Assembly (NCBI GenBank): GCA_946894095.1
Contig: OX335642.1
Span: 27,291,021 to 27,355,020 of the forward strand
Length of the DNA stretch: 64,000 bases
Source of the DNA: Incurvaria masculella
Lineage: Eukaryota > Arthropoda > Insecta > Lepidoptera > Incurvariidae
Reading direction: 5' to 3'
Part shown: positions 37,480 to 47,200 of the stretch, piece after piece
How positions within the stretch are numbered: the first letter of the stretch is position 1
How the letters are laid out: each line of letters starts with the position of its first letter
Translations under genes and position numbers: made by a program
The notes under the pieces: generated by a model
The model's database searches: none
What the model saw: only the letters and a program-made list of their open reading frames with translations
Told to the model about the DNA's origin: nothing

Positions 37480-37772
37480 TAAGCAGCGCGCGAATACAGC
37501 TCGCTGCCAGTGTGCTTCCTGTTCCGTTTGAACCGCGTGACGCGCCACATGTCCGCGAGTGAACGTATTCTTTGAACATTATAATTTTGGACGTTTTTGC
37601 CTCCTAGGAGTGTTTTCTGACCACTCAATAAAGAACTATTGGAACAATTTAGTGAACCTGTGCTAAAGACATTGGATTGCAGTGCGCGAACCACCACGCT
37701 GGTGTGTTCGCCCATATTTATCAGAAACCCAAGGCCTTGGTGTGCTGAGTACGGATGCCATCAACCAGTGAG
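37480..37772 (+). promoter_or_regulatory. Possible untranslated exon ending in a splice donor
   Basis: Moderately GC-rich stretch with CpG runs (GCAGCGCGCGAATACAGCTC). It ends ATCAACCA|GTGAGTGTTT, a donor-like site near 37767. No convincing open frame, no TATA box assigned. Weak call. Confidence 0.2.
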
Positions 37773-38395
37773 TGTTTTCCAAGGATTTCTTTTGGTTTGT
37801 CGTATTTTTGAGTGTGTCAAAGGCTAGAAGTGGTTTTGTTTCATCCCGCCTTTCTATCTATTTGCATTAAAATAATAACGCTAAAACCGCATTTCTTAGA
37901 GTCCTCTGTGGCTCATACAATCATAATATGAGTAAATCGACAAGTATTCTCAATATTTTCGTCATTTCGTCATCAGCACAGCTTGTAACCAGTTTATTCA
38001 ATATTCATTGGACGACAATCGGGTAACTTTTTGCTTCTTAATCTTATCTGAATTCGAGATGTAAACATAATGTCTGTTGGCAGTGCTTTATAATTTTAAA
38101 CTGTACATCATTATTCTACTGGTTGCTTAAGTGTAGATTCCATTAATAAATTAAGTAATGAAATATATTTTTAATTTGGAAGTAATTTTAATAGTTAAAA
38201 GCTTTTTCTCCATTAATTGAATTACGTATAATGTTAATTGTAAGCATAGTAACATATTAACTATTGTAAACTATTTCGTAACTATCAAAGCAAAACTTTT
38301 TCGCGAGATGTAATCGAATCGCAGAAAACAATATTGCGGAATCATCCGGACGTGTAATATATATTGATAAAAATATACACTTTATGTAAAAAAAT

Positions 38396-39404
38396 TATGC
38401 AAGAACCCTAATTTTTAAGACAAATATCAAACGCCACCCAAAATTGTATCACAAATGCCATACGCATTGGCGTTTCGCCAAATACAAACATCAACTATGA
38501 AACTAATATCCTTCCAATGGGGCCGAGCTGCACCGCCAATGGATCTTACAGTCGGTCTGGCTACTGAGACAGTAATTGTATGGCTTCTCCACTCCCCACC
38601 ACCGTAAGCAAACTCACCTTGGGCACCCGTGGAGGTCCAATACGGCTCCTGGCTCCTCTCTCTGCAGTGAGGCGATGTCGAACCCTCCTCTGGTACGCCG
38701 CTGTCAGGTTCAACACCCCAGTTCGCCTCCGCTGCGTCCACTGTCCATTTCCTCGCCAACTCGCGTCTGCCGGGCGCGCGAATCACAGCGACCGCGCACC
38801 ATACCTGTCTCTCGAGACGGAAACGAGTACTAATCGCGCGTTGAACGTCGACCGAACGCACTGGTCGTTTCGATGCTCCCGGCGACTACCGACCGAAAGA
38901 ACGCGCGAGCGCACCGTCATGGCCGATCGGCTGCCGATATCCGAGCGCTCATCCTGCGAGCTCGCCACCGAATGAATAATGCAATAATGGCGCCCGCGCA
39001 GAGTCGGGTCCTGTTTCCAGGTGACAATGTGTCAGCGCCCTCACTTGTTTTTGCTCCGCGCATGCGCAGGGTGTTGCCAATCGCGAATCAGTGTTGCCCG
39101 GTTCGACGTACTTTAAACAATACCTGTTTTATCAATAAATCATAAAAAAAAACTGTAATAACGGTAATTTCCGTATCGTATATTCGAGAAGTCCTGATAA
39201 AAAGGTGCATTTTTTTTTCTGTCAGGCCTTACGCTTATTATTTTTAATTAAATACGCCGGTCGAGGGTGAATCACCTTTAGAGTTTTGTAGTTGATGTTT
39301 TGATGTTGGTTGTTGGCGAATTGCCAATGCGTATGGCATTGGTGAAATAATTTTGGGTGGCATTCGAAATTTCTTCGTTTCTTAAAAATTTGAGTTCTTG
39401 CATA
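38396..39404. mobile_element. ~1-kb inverted-repeat element around a CpG-rich core
   Basis: Arms 38396-38497 and 39289-39404 are imperfect inverted repeats. Both read TATGCAAGAAC, AATTTTTAAGA, GCCACCCAAAATT, AATGCCATACGCATTGGC, TTCGCCA and end near ACATCAACTA. The enclosed 0.8 kb is GC- and CpG-rich, unlike its surroundings. No transposase frame is recognised. It could be a non-autonomous DNA transposon that captured host sequence. Confidence 0.6.
38618..39110 (-). promoter_or_regulatory. CpG-rich block, possible first exon or promoter
   Basis: Dense CpG sequence between the inverted arms of 38396-39404. On the minus strand it ends in GGGTGCCCAAG|GTGAGTTT (donor at about 38618), a strong splice donor. 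A 144-codon open frame crosses the donor (38861-38427) but its sequence is Arg/Gly-biased and unrecognised, so I do not call it coding. It resembles the 5' UTR exon and promoter of an insect gene transcribed leftward; no downstream exon was found. Confidence 0.3.
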
Positions 39405-39820
39405 CTTTTTTTTTATGCGACCTGACCTGGATGGCTAATACCACACAATTACCGTCATGATATTAGCCCAAAACACCACATTCCCGAAGGAATTAGGTGC
39501 CATGACAGGACCTTCCCTTTATGAGAACGGCTACATTAAACTAGATGGAAAACACGGACAATTTTTCAATGCCGCTTCGACCATCTTTCCGTTCAATGCG
39601 ATGGTACCAACCCGGGCGGGCTTAAGCCCTACCACCTATTTAGTAGGGGAAGGGGACCTACAGTTTTTCATGGATTCCGAACCATGGAGCAGCTCGCATT
39701 CGTGACGAAATGCACTTATCGAACTCGAAGAGAGAAAGACAGTGGTTCATGTCGAATTAAACCCAGGCCTCTGGTACGCAAGCCCAGTCCCGCGCCACTA
39801 GGCTCCGAGTAACCTCCCGC
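39405..39820 (-). mobile_element. Full-length SINE, type A
   Basis: Well-preserved minus-strand copy with T-run at the left end (A tail), GGATGGCTAATACCACACAA, GGTACCAACCCGGGCGGGCT, CGTGACGAAATGCACTTATC and the tRNA-like head (B box as AACCCAGGCCTC, A box as CCACTAGGCTCCGAG). It abuts the right inverted repeat of the element at 38396-39404. Confidence 0.78.
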
Positions 39821-40525
39821 TTATTCATCTATCCCATCCATCTATCCTAGTCGACTTTTCTGAAAATGAGGAAAAGTGGGGATCTTTTTTTCCAACCCAG
39901 GGCACGGGCACTTCGTTAGGAAAGAAAATTCGGCTCTCGGGAGCCACGTGGCATACGCGATCCTTGTTACTACGATATACAGAATATTAAAAACATAAAC
40001 ATTACTGTTCAAACTCTTCACTATTCCTGCCTTAAGCGCCCATTGTACCCGTCCAATTTCACGAACAATAGGAGAAAATCTATACCGCTCGGTTGCTTAG
40101 AAAACGTCCTTGCAGTGTAGCATGGATGGTCCAGTCCTTGACTTACCGACACAATAGGAAGTAATGTGCTGTCCTGACGAGGACACGACCAGTATTTCTA
40201 TAATAATTCTCGGAATAGGATCATGGTCCTTGGAAAATATATCGGCCAAAATATCATATCATAGGTAATGTCTAAGCCTGTTAACAATTAATTCGTTAGA
40301 CACGAGTCAATTTCGTTGGTTTGACAATGATGCAAATAATTTAAATGCTATCATATTAAAGGTCATACAATTTATGAAATATAGCACGGCACTACGTATT
40401 TCTTGGCATATGGAAACCAAAAATGCAATTGACGTTTTTTTATTTGGTGAATTTGTTTTCCATACAAAAAATAAAAAGCAGGCCATGTCGTTGTCTCTTC
40501 AACAAAACCTTTACATCAATTTACT

Positions 40526-40881
40526 GAGCGGCTCGTAGCCTAGTGGCGCGGGGACGTGCGTAGCATACTTGAGATTTGGGTTCAAACCCTCGTCGCGTTC
40601 ATGCATCATTTTCTGTCTCTTTATTCATTTCGTCACGAATGTAAGCTGCTCCATGGCTCGGAATCCATGTAAAACTATAGGTCCCATTACCTGTGGTAGG
40701 GCTTAAGCCCGCCCGGGTTGGTACCATCGCATTGGATGAAAAGATGGTCGAAGCGGTAATGAAAATAGGGAAAAAGTCCTTGCATATAACCTAATTACTT
40801 CGGGAATGTGGGTTATTGTATTGTATCATAACGGTAATTGTGTGGTATTAGCCATCCATGTCAGGTTGCATATAAAAAAAA
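40526..40881 (+). mobile_element. Full-length SINE, type A
   Basis: Plus-strand copy: GAGCGGCTCGTAGCCTAGTG head, GGGTTCAAACCCTCG B box, TTCGTCACGAATGTAAGCTG, GCCCGCCCGGGTTGGTACCA, tail GTATTAGCCATCCATGTCAG, A-run. It lies opposed to the copy at 39405-39820, so the two form an inverted pair. Confidence 0.78.
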
Positions 40882-41689
40882 TGTAGGCTGTAATTTACTT
40901 GCACCAATTTCTATCACAAGCATCAACTTGGTCCAAAAAACTTTTCTTTTCATTGTAATTCTAAAATTACGGCAATTCTAGAGAAGGGTTACTCTCACTG
41001 GTATTTTTCTTTCAAAATTAAACAAGGAATTAACTAGCACTGGAACCATAAGTCCATGAAACCATATTTGTGACCTACTTCCAATCAGTTCATTAGAAGG
41101 AGACATACTGCCGTTAATTTATTTCTTACTTTAGTGCGATTTAGTTAAGTTAATAAATGTTTTCCATGAAAAAAAAACATGGTGATACAATCCATCACTT
41201 CTGCGGTGTTAGATTTTAGCAGTCGATACATGGCGAGCACTATGCACTTGTTATTTTTAAAAAAAGGGTTCCTATTTCATGTGTTCTAAAAAAAGAAATA
41301 AGCCGCGAGCAAAGAAGCCAGCAAATCAAATTATATTTAGTTATAACATAATACACTAATAGAGTGTAACTTATACGTAATATATCTCTCTTTTTCTGTA
41401 TAGAATAGATAATATGTTATAATGTAGTATATGTATAAAAGTATTACTGTGATTGCGTTCTATTTCACTTCTTTCGCTGAGGTGAAGCTATGAAATTTAA
41501 CTTTATTGAACTGGGTGACATTGCATTAAGCACGCTGGGGGTCTCGTATGAAATCTTAATAATCAATGCCCTGCCTGAAGTATGGTAAAAAAATAAATTT
41601 TGATATTGAAACAAATGTATTATTAACATCGAGTTTTGTGTCTAATTAATTTAATATTTTTTTTATGTTAAGCGAGGCACATGGCGCAC

Positions 41690-42035
41690 GCCAGGACCTC
41701 ACTTAAAAGGCGCCCGACGGCGCCCATGGCCTTTCGGACTTTCACAGGAGCTGCGAAAACCATGCCGGCCGGCCAGGTGCTTCTTCACACTATGTTTGAA
41801 GGACCGCAGGTTGTACTTGGAGGGACAAACTTCGGAAGGGAATCGATTCCATAGTTTACCGATCCCTATAGATAAAAGATCTAGAGGATCGGAGGGTTCT
41901 TATTTTTGGAATGTCGACAGTAAATGGGTGCATACCCTGCTTGTTCTGTTTTGTGCGGTGGTAGAAAGGGGACGGAGGGACACCGTTGTGCAGCTCCGAA
42001 GAGCACTCTCTATGGTAAAGACGATTAATTAATGC
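41690..42035 (-). mobile_element. Second non-LTR retrotransposon family, 3' end
   Basis: On the minus strand a 61-residue open stretch contains MHPFTVDIPKIRTLRSSRSF, followed after a stop by the remnants of an 'LWNSLP...' type ending and a 3' UTR. The layout matches the C-terminus of jockey-type LINEs but the family differs from that at 32.3 kb. The UTR block (GCGAAAACCATGCCGGCC, CCCATGG) recurs at 14640-14700 and, reversed, at 63548-63620. Confidence 0.58.
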
Positions 42036-42253
42036 AATCATAAAACTTTAGTCTTTTCAAATTATTAAATTCTTGATTGGGAATCAAAATTTAAATGTGC
42101 TTGTTGACATGTTCAGATTGGGCAACATCAAGTCAAACCTAACATTTGTATTTATATTTTAAAAAAAAAATACACGTATTTGAAAGCGTTTATCTAAATG
42201 ATAGTTGAAAAGGAATGGCTCTGAGAATCGAAGCAAGTGCAAACAATATAATA

Positions 42254-42629
42254 TTAAGAACGGCCCGTAAGCTATGCTCCCCATACAAACGTAGTTTACT
42301 AATCATTTGGAAACCGATATTTTAATTAAATTAATATTTAATATCTAGTATCAGGTAACAAATATCTGTGTCTGCACGCTTTTGTTTTCTTGAAAAATCC
42401 AAACCGAATGAAGTGAAAGCAACAAGAAAATCTTCATACGAATTTTGTTTTCTCTGTGGTTTGACCCAGAATACATTTACCGAAAAAACATAGACATGCA
42501 GACACAGATATTTATAGCTTATATTAGATACCAAATATCAAGTAAGTTAGAAAAGTGGTTTTCAAATCATTAGTAAACTACGTTTGTATGGGAGGCGAAA
42601 TTTTCTGATGCTTACGGGCCGACCTTAAG
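42254..42629. mobile_element. MITE-like element, TIRs ~130 bp
   Basis: 376 bp between two TTAAG sites. Arms share CGGCCCGTAAGC, CCCATACAAACGTAGTTTAC, TAAT, ATTTG, AAACC and AAATATCTGTGTCTGCA in inverse orientation, leaving a centre of about 100 bp. TTAAG may be a target duplication or part of the repeat. No coding capacity. Confidence 0.78.
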
Positions 42630-43536
42630 GCTGTTCCGACCCATATAAAGTTGTTTGCACACATAACGCAAAAAGTATTGCACTTTAAGCCACGAATTAA
42701 TAATAAAAGTTTAATATAGTCATATTACTTGCAGCGAAAACAATTTTACAATTTCAGGATTATTGGTTTTGTTACAATTTATTTAAATACGATTTTTATT
42801 TAACAGCACCATCTAACGGTGTAAAACTTCCAATCGGCAATTACAACGAAACCATTAAACCTGAAATTGTGAATATGTTTTTGCTGCAACTACTATGGCT
42901 ATATTTAATATTTTTGACGAATTCGTGCCTTAAAGTTGCCAAGTTAACTTATCTTTCTGAGCACTTATCAAATCAAATCAAAACGTTTATTCCTATCTAG
43001 TAGATAGTTTTATTGTAGGTTTAAGGAAGAAATGTATTAGATGGAAGAAATATAGAATTTAATAATTGTTTATTCATAAAACTGGTTATGGTGCTGTCTG
43101 TAGGCACATGAAATATTTATTCATAAAATAAATACATTTATTTCCCGGAGAGGTGTCGTCAAATAAATAGCATGCATCCCCTTTTTATCACATTCCGCGC
43201 ACGTTTATGGTGACGTCACTGCGAAAATTAAAAACGGAATTTTTCTTTTTATAAATTACCGAAGTTGCGCTTTGAATGTTTATGGTTTGATTATATTATA
43301 TTAAAAAAAGTTGACGTGTTTCTTATAAAATCAAGTTAAGAAATATTGATGGAACAATTAATCATGCATCATGTATTTTTAGGGACATTTATGTAATTTA
43401 TTAATTAAGTATTTCAGAGAAAGACAAAAGGTTCAATAACATATAAAGAAATTATACAGATATTTTGATAATAATATAAGATTACGTTATATTTGAATTA
43501 AATCATCATATTGTAAAATTGCATGCGGCAGTGAAA

Positions 43537-43668
43537 CATTGTCCGTGTTTTATGAAAGGAAGGTCCTGGCATGGCAGCTAATTCCGTCGGGAATGTGGGG
43601 TATGGAGCTAATATCATAACGGTTAGCTGGCATTAGCCATATATGTCAGGTTCCATGAAAATAGTTGA
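43537..43668 (+). mobile_element. SINE tail fragment
   Basis: Tail only: a segment with GAAGGTCCTGGCATGGCAGC, then GGAATGTGGGGTATGGAGCT, AATATCATAACGGTTAGCTG, and ATATATGTCAGGTTCCAT. Confidence 0.62.
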
Positions 43669-43794
43669 TCTGAATAAAACAAATAATTGACATCACCCCT
43701 CCGATCACCTGTCATTCAAGGCAATGGTGTTTCCGTGCCATCTAGTTAGTAAGGATACGGAGTTATATTATTATAACTTTTTATGAAAAACCTG

Positions 43795-43985
43795 TGCTGA
43801 GAAACCAAAGGTACATAGAAAATCGTAATCCACCTCAATTTGCGAGGCACCATACCAGTGGAATTGCGGACGTCGCTGAGCTATCAAGATTGTTTAAATT
43901 ACGTTTATGAAAATCCCACGGTATTAGGAAAAACACGCGCCGGCAGACAGTTCCATATCCTTGCGGTGCGGCAGAGGTATATATT
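43795..43985 (-). mobile_element. Non-LTR retrotransposon 3' fragment
   Basis: Same family as 32341-32650. The plus-strand blocks GGCAGACAGTTCCATATCC, GCGGTGCGGCAGAG and GAGGCACCATACCAG are shared. Coding sense is minus, and the frame is broken. Confidence 0.65.
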
Positions 43986-44632
43986 TTACGGGTACTAAGC
44001 TATGAATTGACCGAAATCCTGAATACATATTTCAGTAGAAAGAAGTGTTGTTAGGGAAAACGATACATACTCTCTGAAAATATGGTCTTTGAAGCGAACG
44101 ACCAAAGGCTTATCTCCTGAGTTACAGGCTAATTTACTTTTATTACTTTTTTTTGTCATGTAAATTTCTCTTTTCTGTTAGTGGTCCAGATTCCTTGCTT
44201 ACCAAAAGATTCCAGTAACATTTAATATTAGATAATGTGTTGGTACGAACGAATGTGTTCACTGAACACAACGCGACCTGTGGCAACGCATTTCCTGGCG
44301 TAGCACTTACCGCAAAGTGGTTTTGAGGCTGTAATGATTCAAATGATTCGGAACTCCGCCCCACGTTGCGCTGCAGAATTTGTCGTGAATTTGTTCGTTT
44401 ACATAATTTTCTGTCGCTGAAACCAAAACTCAATTATGCGAGCTTATCTCCGTCCTACAGAAACACACGGTGATTGTGCTAATGTGTGAGTTTTGCTAAA
44501 GTATTTTGTACTTTTATTTTCGTATCTAAATTCTTATCGATATTGCTTTTGAAATACATATTTATAATATTAATATTAATTATATATAGCAATATAAACA
44601 TTCATTCTTCGTATTCATTGTTTTTCATTCAA

Positions 44633-44878
44633 CAGCCTTGGTAACCCAGTGTCTGCAATTCGAAAAACTTGGTTGAAGCAACTCTGAGCCCGGTTGGGTT
44701 CCAGATAGGTTATCCTTTTCTACCGCTGAGTCTGGCTGTGATTCGTATTCCACGTAAAGCTGTTGATTCCTGATCAATAAAAGATCCTGGCATGGATCCC
44801 ACGTGCTGTGTTAGTACAATATCATACCGATCGGTAAGATATTAGCTATCCATGTCCAGTTTACTAAAAGTAAATCGT
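44633..44878 (+). mobile_element. SINE copy, type-B head, internal deletion
   Basis: Starts AGCCTTGGTAACCCAGTG, then GAAGCAACTCTGAGCCCGGT and GGGTTCCAGATAGG (5S-like region), CGTATTCCACGTAAAGC. It jumps to the tail (AAAGATCCTGGCATGGATCC ... TTAGCTATCCATGTCCAG). The middle body is deleted. Confidence 0.62.
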
Positions 44879-45004
44879 CATTGTAAATTGCTCTGAAAGG
44901 CTAAGTACAGCTGACCTCCCGAAATCACTTTAGAAAGGCACCAAACCTATTTTCTTAACAAATTGTGAGCTCATTTAAATAACTTTAGTAGACTCTCAGA
45001 TTGA

Positions 45005-45170
45005 AGGTATAAAGAAAAACACTCGCCGGCAGACAGTTCCATACTCTGGCGGTGCGACAGAGAAAGGAGTTTGATAAACGGTACATTCTCGAATTACAAT
45101 ATCAACCACAAATGGCTGCTTTCACTCTCTGTAGCTCCGAATATAGGTTGTATTAAAGGATGCAAGCTCC
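45005..45170 (-). mobile_element. Non-LTR retrotransposon 3' fragment
   Basis: Same family. The minus strand reads LSNSFLCRTARVWNCLPASV, nearly identical to the copy at 32.3 kb. The 3' UTR part is missing here. Confidence 0.68.
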
Positions 45171-45552
45171 ACAGAGTATAGTTAATGGTAATACAAATCG
45201 TCTACATCGGTAAGACAGTACCTTAGCCTGGTAGTGTTTAAACCTGGAAAGTTTAGGGTCTCTAACAATACAATACAAGACGTATGGTTTGGCGCTGTGT
45301 AAGAGCACCAGCAAGTACTGGGAACTGGTTTCCTAATTCTGGCTACAGTATTCTACCACTGCCCTTATCTACAACATCATGTTCTGTTCATGATCTGTAC
45401 ATAACATATAGGTGCGCCGGTGAGAGGGATCTTCTGTAGATCTTCAGTTTCAGGTTAGTCAAGGAATTCCGAAAATCCACGACTTATAGACAAAATATCT
45501 TCCTTTACAGATAAAAAACAGAATTGAATCTTGCCATCGTTGAAGGAGCAGC

Positions 45553-45735
45553 TTGAATGACTCGTAGGTTAGTGCGCGGGGACTTGTCTTGCACTCCAGA
45601 GGTCTGGGTGGAAACCCCCAACCCGTTCATGCAACGCTTTTTTTTTCTTTCCGAGTTGGATAAGTGCAGTTCGTCACGAATGAGAGCTGTTCCATGGTTT
45701 GGAACCCATGTAAAACTGTAGGTCGTCGACGTGAT
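45553..45735 (+). mobile_element. SINE type-A head fragment
   Basis: Head and first body part: GACTCGTAGGTTAGTGCGCG, CCAGAGGTCTGGGTGGAAAC, TTCGTCACGAATGAGAGCTG, GGAACCCATGTAAAACTGTA. It ends abruptly. Confidence 0.65.
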
Positions 45736-45862
45736 TTCATCACAATCTTAATACCATCTTATTAATAAAATCATTGGCAACCCACCACGTATACTTAAGT
45801 TCAAATACGGTAAATTCAGAAATATTACAATGATTGTAAACCTTATTAATTTTAGTTTCAGC

Positions 45863-45992
45863 TACATCTACAATTGAAACAGATTTCGAAAAAAATCTGA
45901 AAAAGTTTTTAGTTGAGACATTCGTCGCAAGCTGGATTCGAACCTGCGACTCTTGGATTACATGCCCACTGCTCTAACCAACTAAGCTGTAT
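45863..45992 (-). mobile_element. Second copy of the tRNA-like palindromic element, partial
   Basis: Matches 4518-4645 in the same orientation: ACATCTACA, TTGAAA, CAGATTT, GAAAAAGTTTTTAG, then the tRNA-like part (GGATTCGAACCTGCGACTC, TGGATTACATGCCCACTGCT). On the minus strand its D loop keeps AGTTGGTTAGAGC, closer to a real tRNA than the copy at 4.5 kb. The right inverted end is not recognisable. Confidence 0.62.
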
Positions 45993-46341
45993 TATAGGAC
46001 CAACTCTCATGTCTCTTGAGCTTGTCTATACCGCTCCTTTTAGGAGTACCCGCCCCGCTCCTATTTATCAGAGCCCATTTCATGTTCCGCCCAATAGATT
46101 CTTACATACGTATGGCACTGGGAACAGGTTCACTGTTTCACAAGAAACCGATTTTTTTTTGTTTATGTCATTATATTTTAGCATTTTTATTAAATCATGT
46201 TTAAAGGTAAAATAATAAACGTAAAAAAATAAATATTCCTATTTTTTGCAGGGGCAACACCATAACACATTGTAAACTATTTACAAAATTTGGTTTTTTG
46301 TCTCTATAAATTAATTTCAGCAATGAGAATATAAAATCTGA

Positions 46342-46414
46342 TTTTTGCTGTTGAAGAATTTGAAATTGAAATTGAAATTGAAATTTTTGCTGTTGAAGAT
46401 TTTTGCTGTTGAAG
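46342..46414 (+). repeat. Compound short tandem repeat
   Basis: Three copies of TTTTGCTGTTGAAGA (46342, 46384, 46400) with four TGAAAT units between the first and second. Confidence 0.85.
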
Positions 46415-46510
46415 AAGGTGCTCAGAACAGCCAAATACACCTCGCCTCGTGAAACCACGCTCAGCGAGGCACCATACCAGCGGATTTGCGGACTATCTAT
46501 TGTTCTAATA
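46415..46510 (-). mobile_element. Non-LTR retrotransposon 3' UTR fragment
   Basis: Same family as 32341-32650, 3' UTR part only: CGCCTCGTGAAACCACGCTC, then GAGGCACCATACCAGCGGAT. It abuts a short tandem repeat at 46342-46414. Confidence 0.65.
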
Positions 46511-46868
46511 AGAAGAAGCATATCATATCGCTCTATCAACTTTTTGCTCCCTTGGGAAACTCTCTCCATGATATGTGAACAAAAAAGCATCGCTTATCGT
46601 TCACTCACGTTTGTATACATCTTTATTCTTTCGACTAAATTAAGGGATATAATTACATTTTCTTTCTTCTGTAATATAACACTTAAACAATATTTTTAAT
46701 CCGAATCATCGTTGGTTTTATTTTTCGCTCGTGCGTTCTATAGTCTAACCTCATATGGATGAGTTAGATCCGATAGTAAATTATGATTTAAATCAATTTT
46801 ATGATTTAGTCCACTCAACTAAAATGCGTTTAGTACTTCGATTACCAAAATACGAAAGGCTCGCCGTT

Positions 46869-47200
46869 GGTTTTTATGTGACTGGACATGGATGGCTAAT
46901 ACCTCACCCACCGTCATGATATTAGCCCAAGACTTTCCCAAAGGAATTAAGTTCCATGCATGTGAGCACGGCTGCCTTAACCTAGATGGAAAACATCGAC
47001 AATTTCGACTATCTTTTCATCCAATGCGATGGTACAAACCTAGGAGACCTACACTTTTCCCTACCACCAAGTAACGTCTAACTCGCAACGAAATGATAAG
47101 TATCCAATTTATAAAAAAAAAGAAAGTCGTGCATGGAGAGCGAGGGGATTTGTATCCAGACTTCTGGTATGGAGGCAAGTCTACAAGCCGCCATTTCGTA
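46869..47200 (-). mobile_element. SINE copy, type A, diverged
   Basis: Minus-strand copy: GACTGGACATGGATGGCTAA, TAGATGGAAAACATCGACAA, CATCCAATGCGATGGTACAA, ending in a decayed tRNA-like head (GGAGGCAAGTCTACAAGCCG). Confidence 0.65.

Noticed and set aside
38427..38861. 144-codon minus-strand frame as a protein
   Set aside because: It runs across a strong splice donor, is biased by CpG-rich composition and has no domain.
39457..39705. Open frames within SINE copies (for example 39457-39705, 6787-6987, 25609-25803)
   Set aside because: The same peptides recur in each SINE copy because of the repeat sequence; SINEs do not code for protein.
45913..46215. 100-codon open frame beginning MRHSSQAGFEPATLGL
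   Set aside because: GFEPAT is the usual false translation of a tRNA T arm; the frame runs over the tRNA-like element, so it is not a protein gene.
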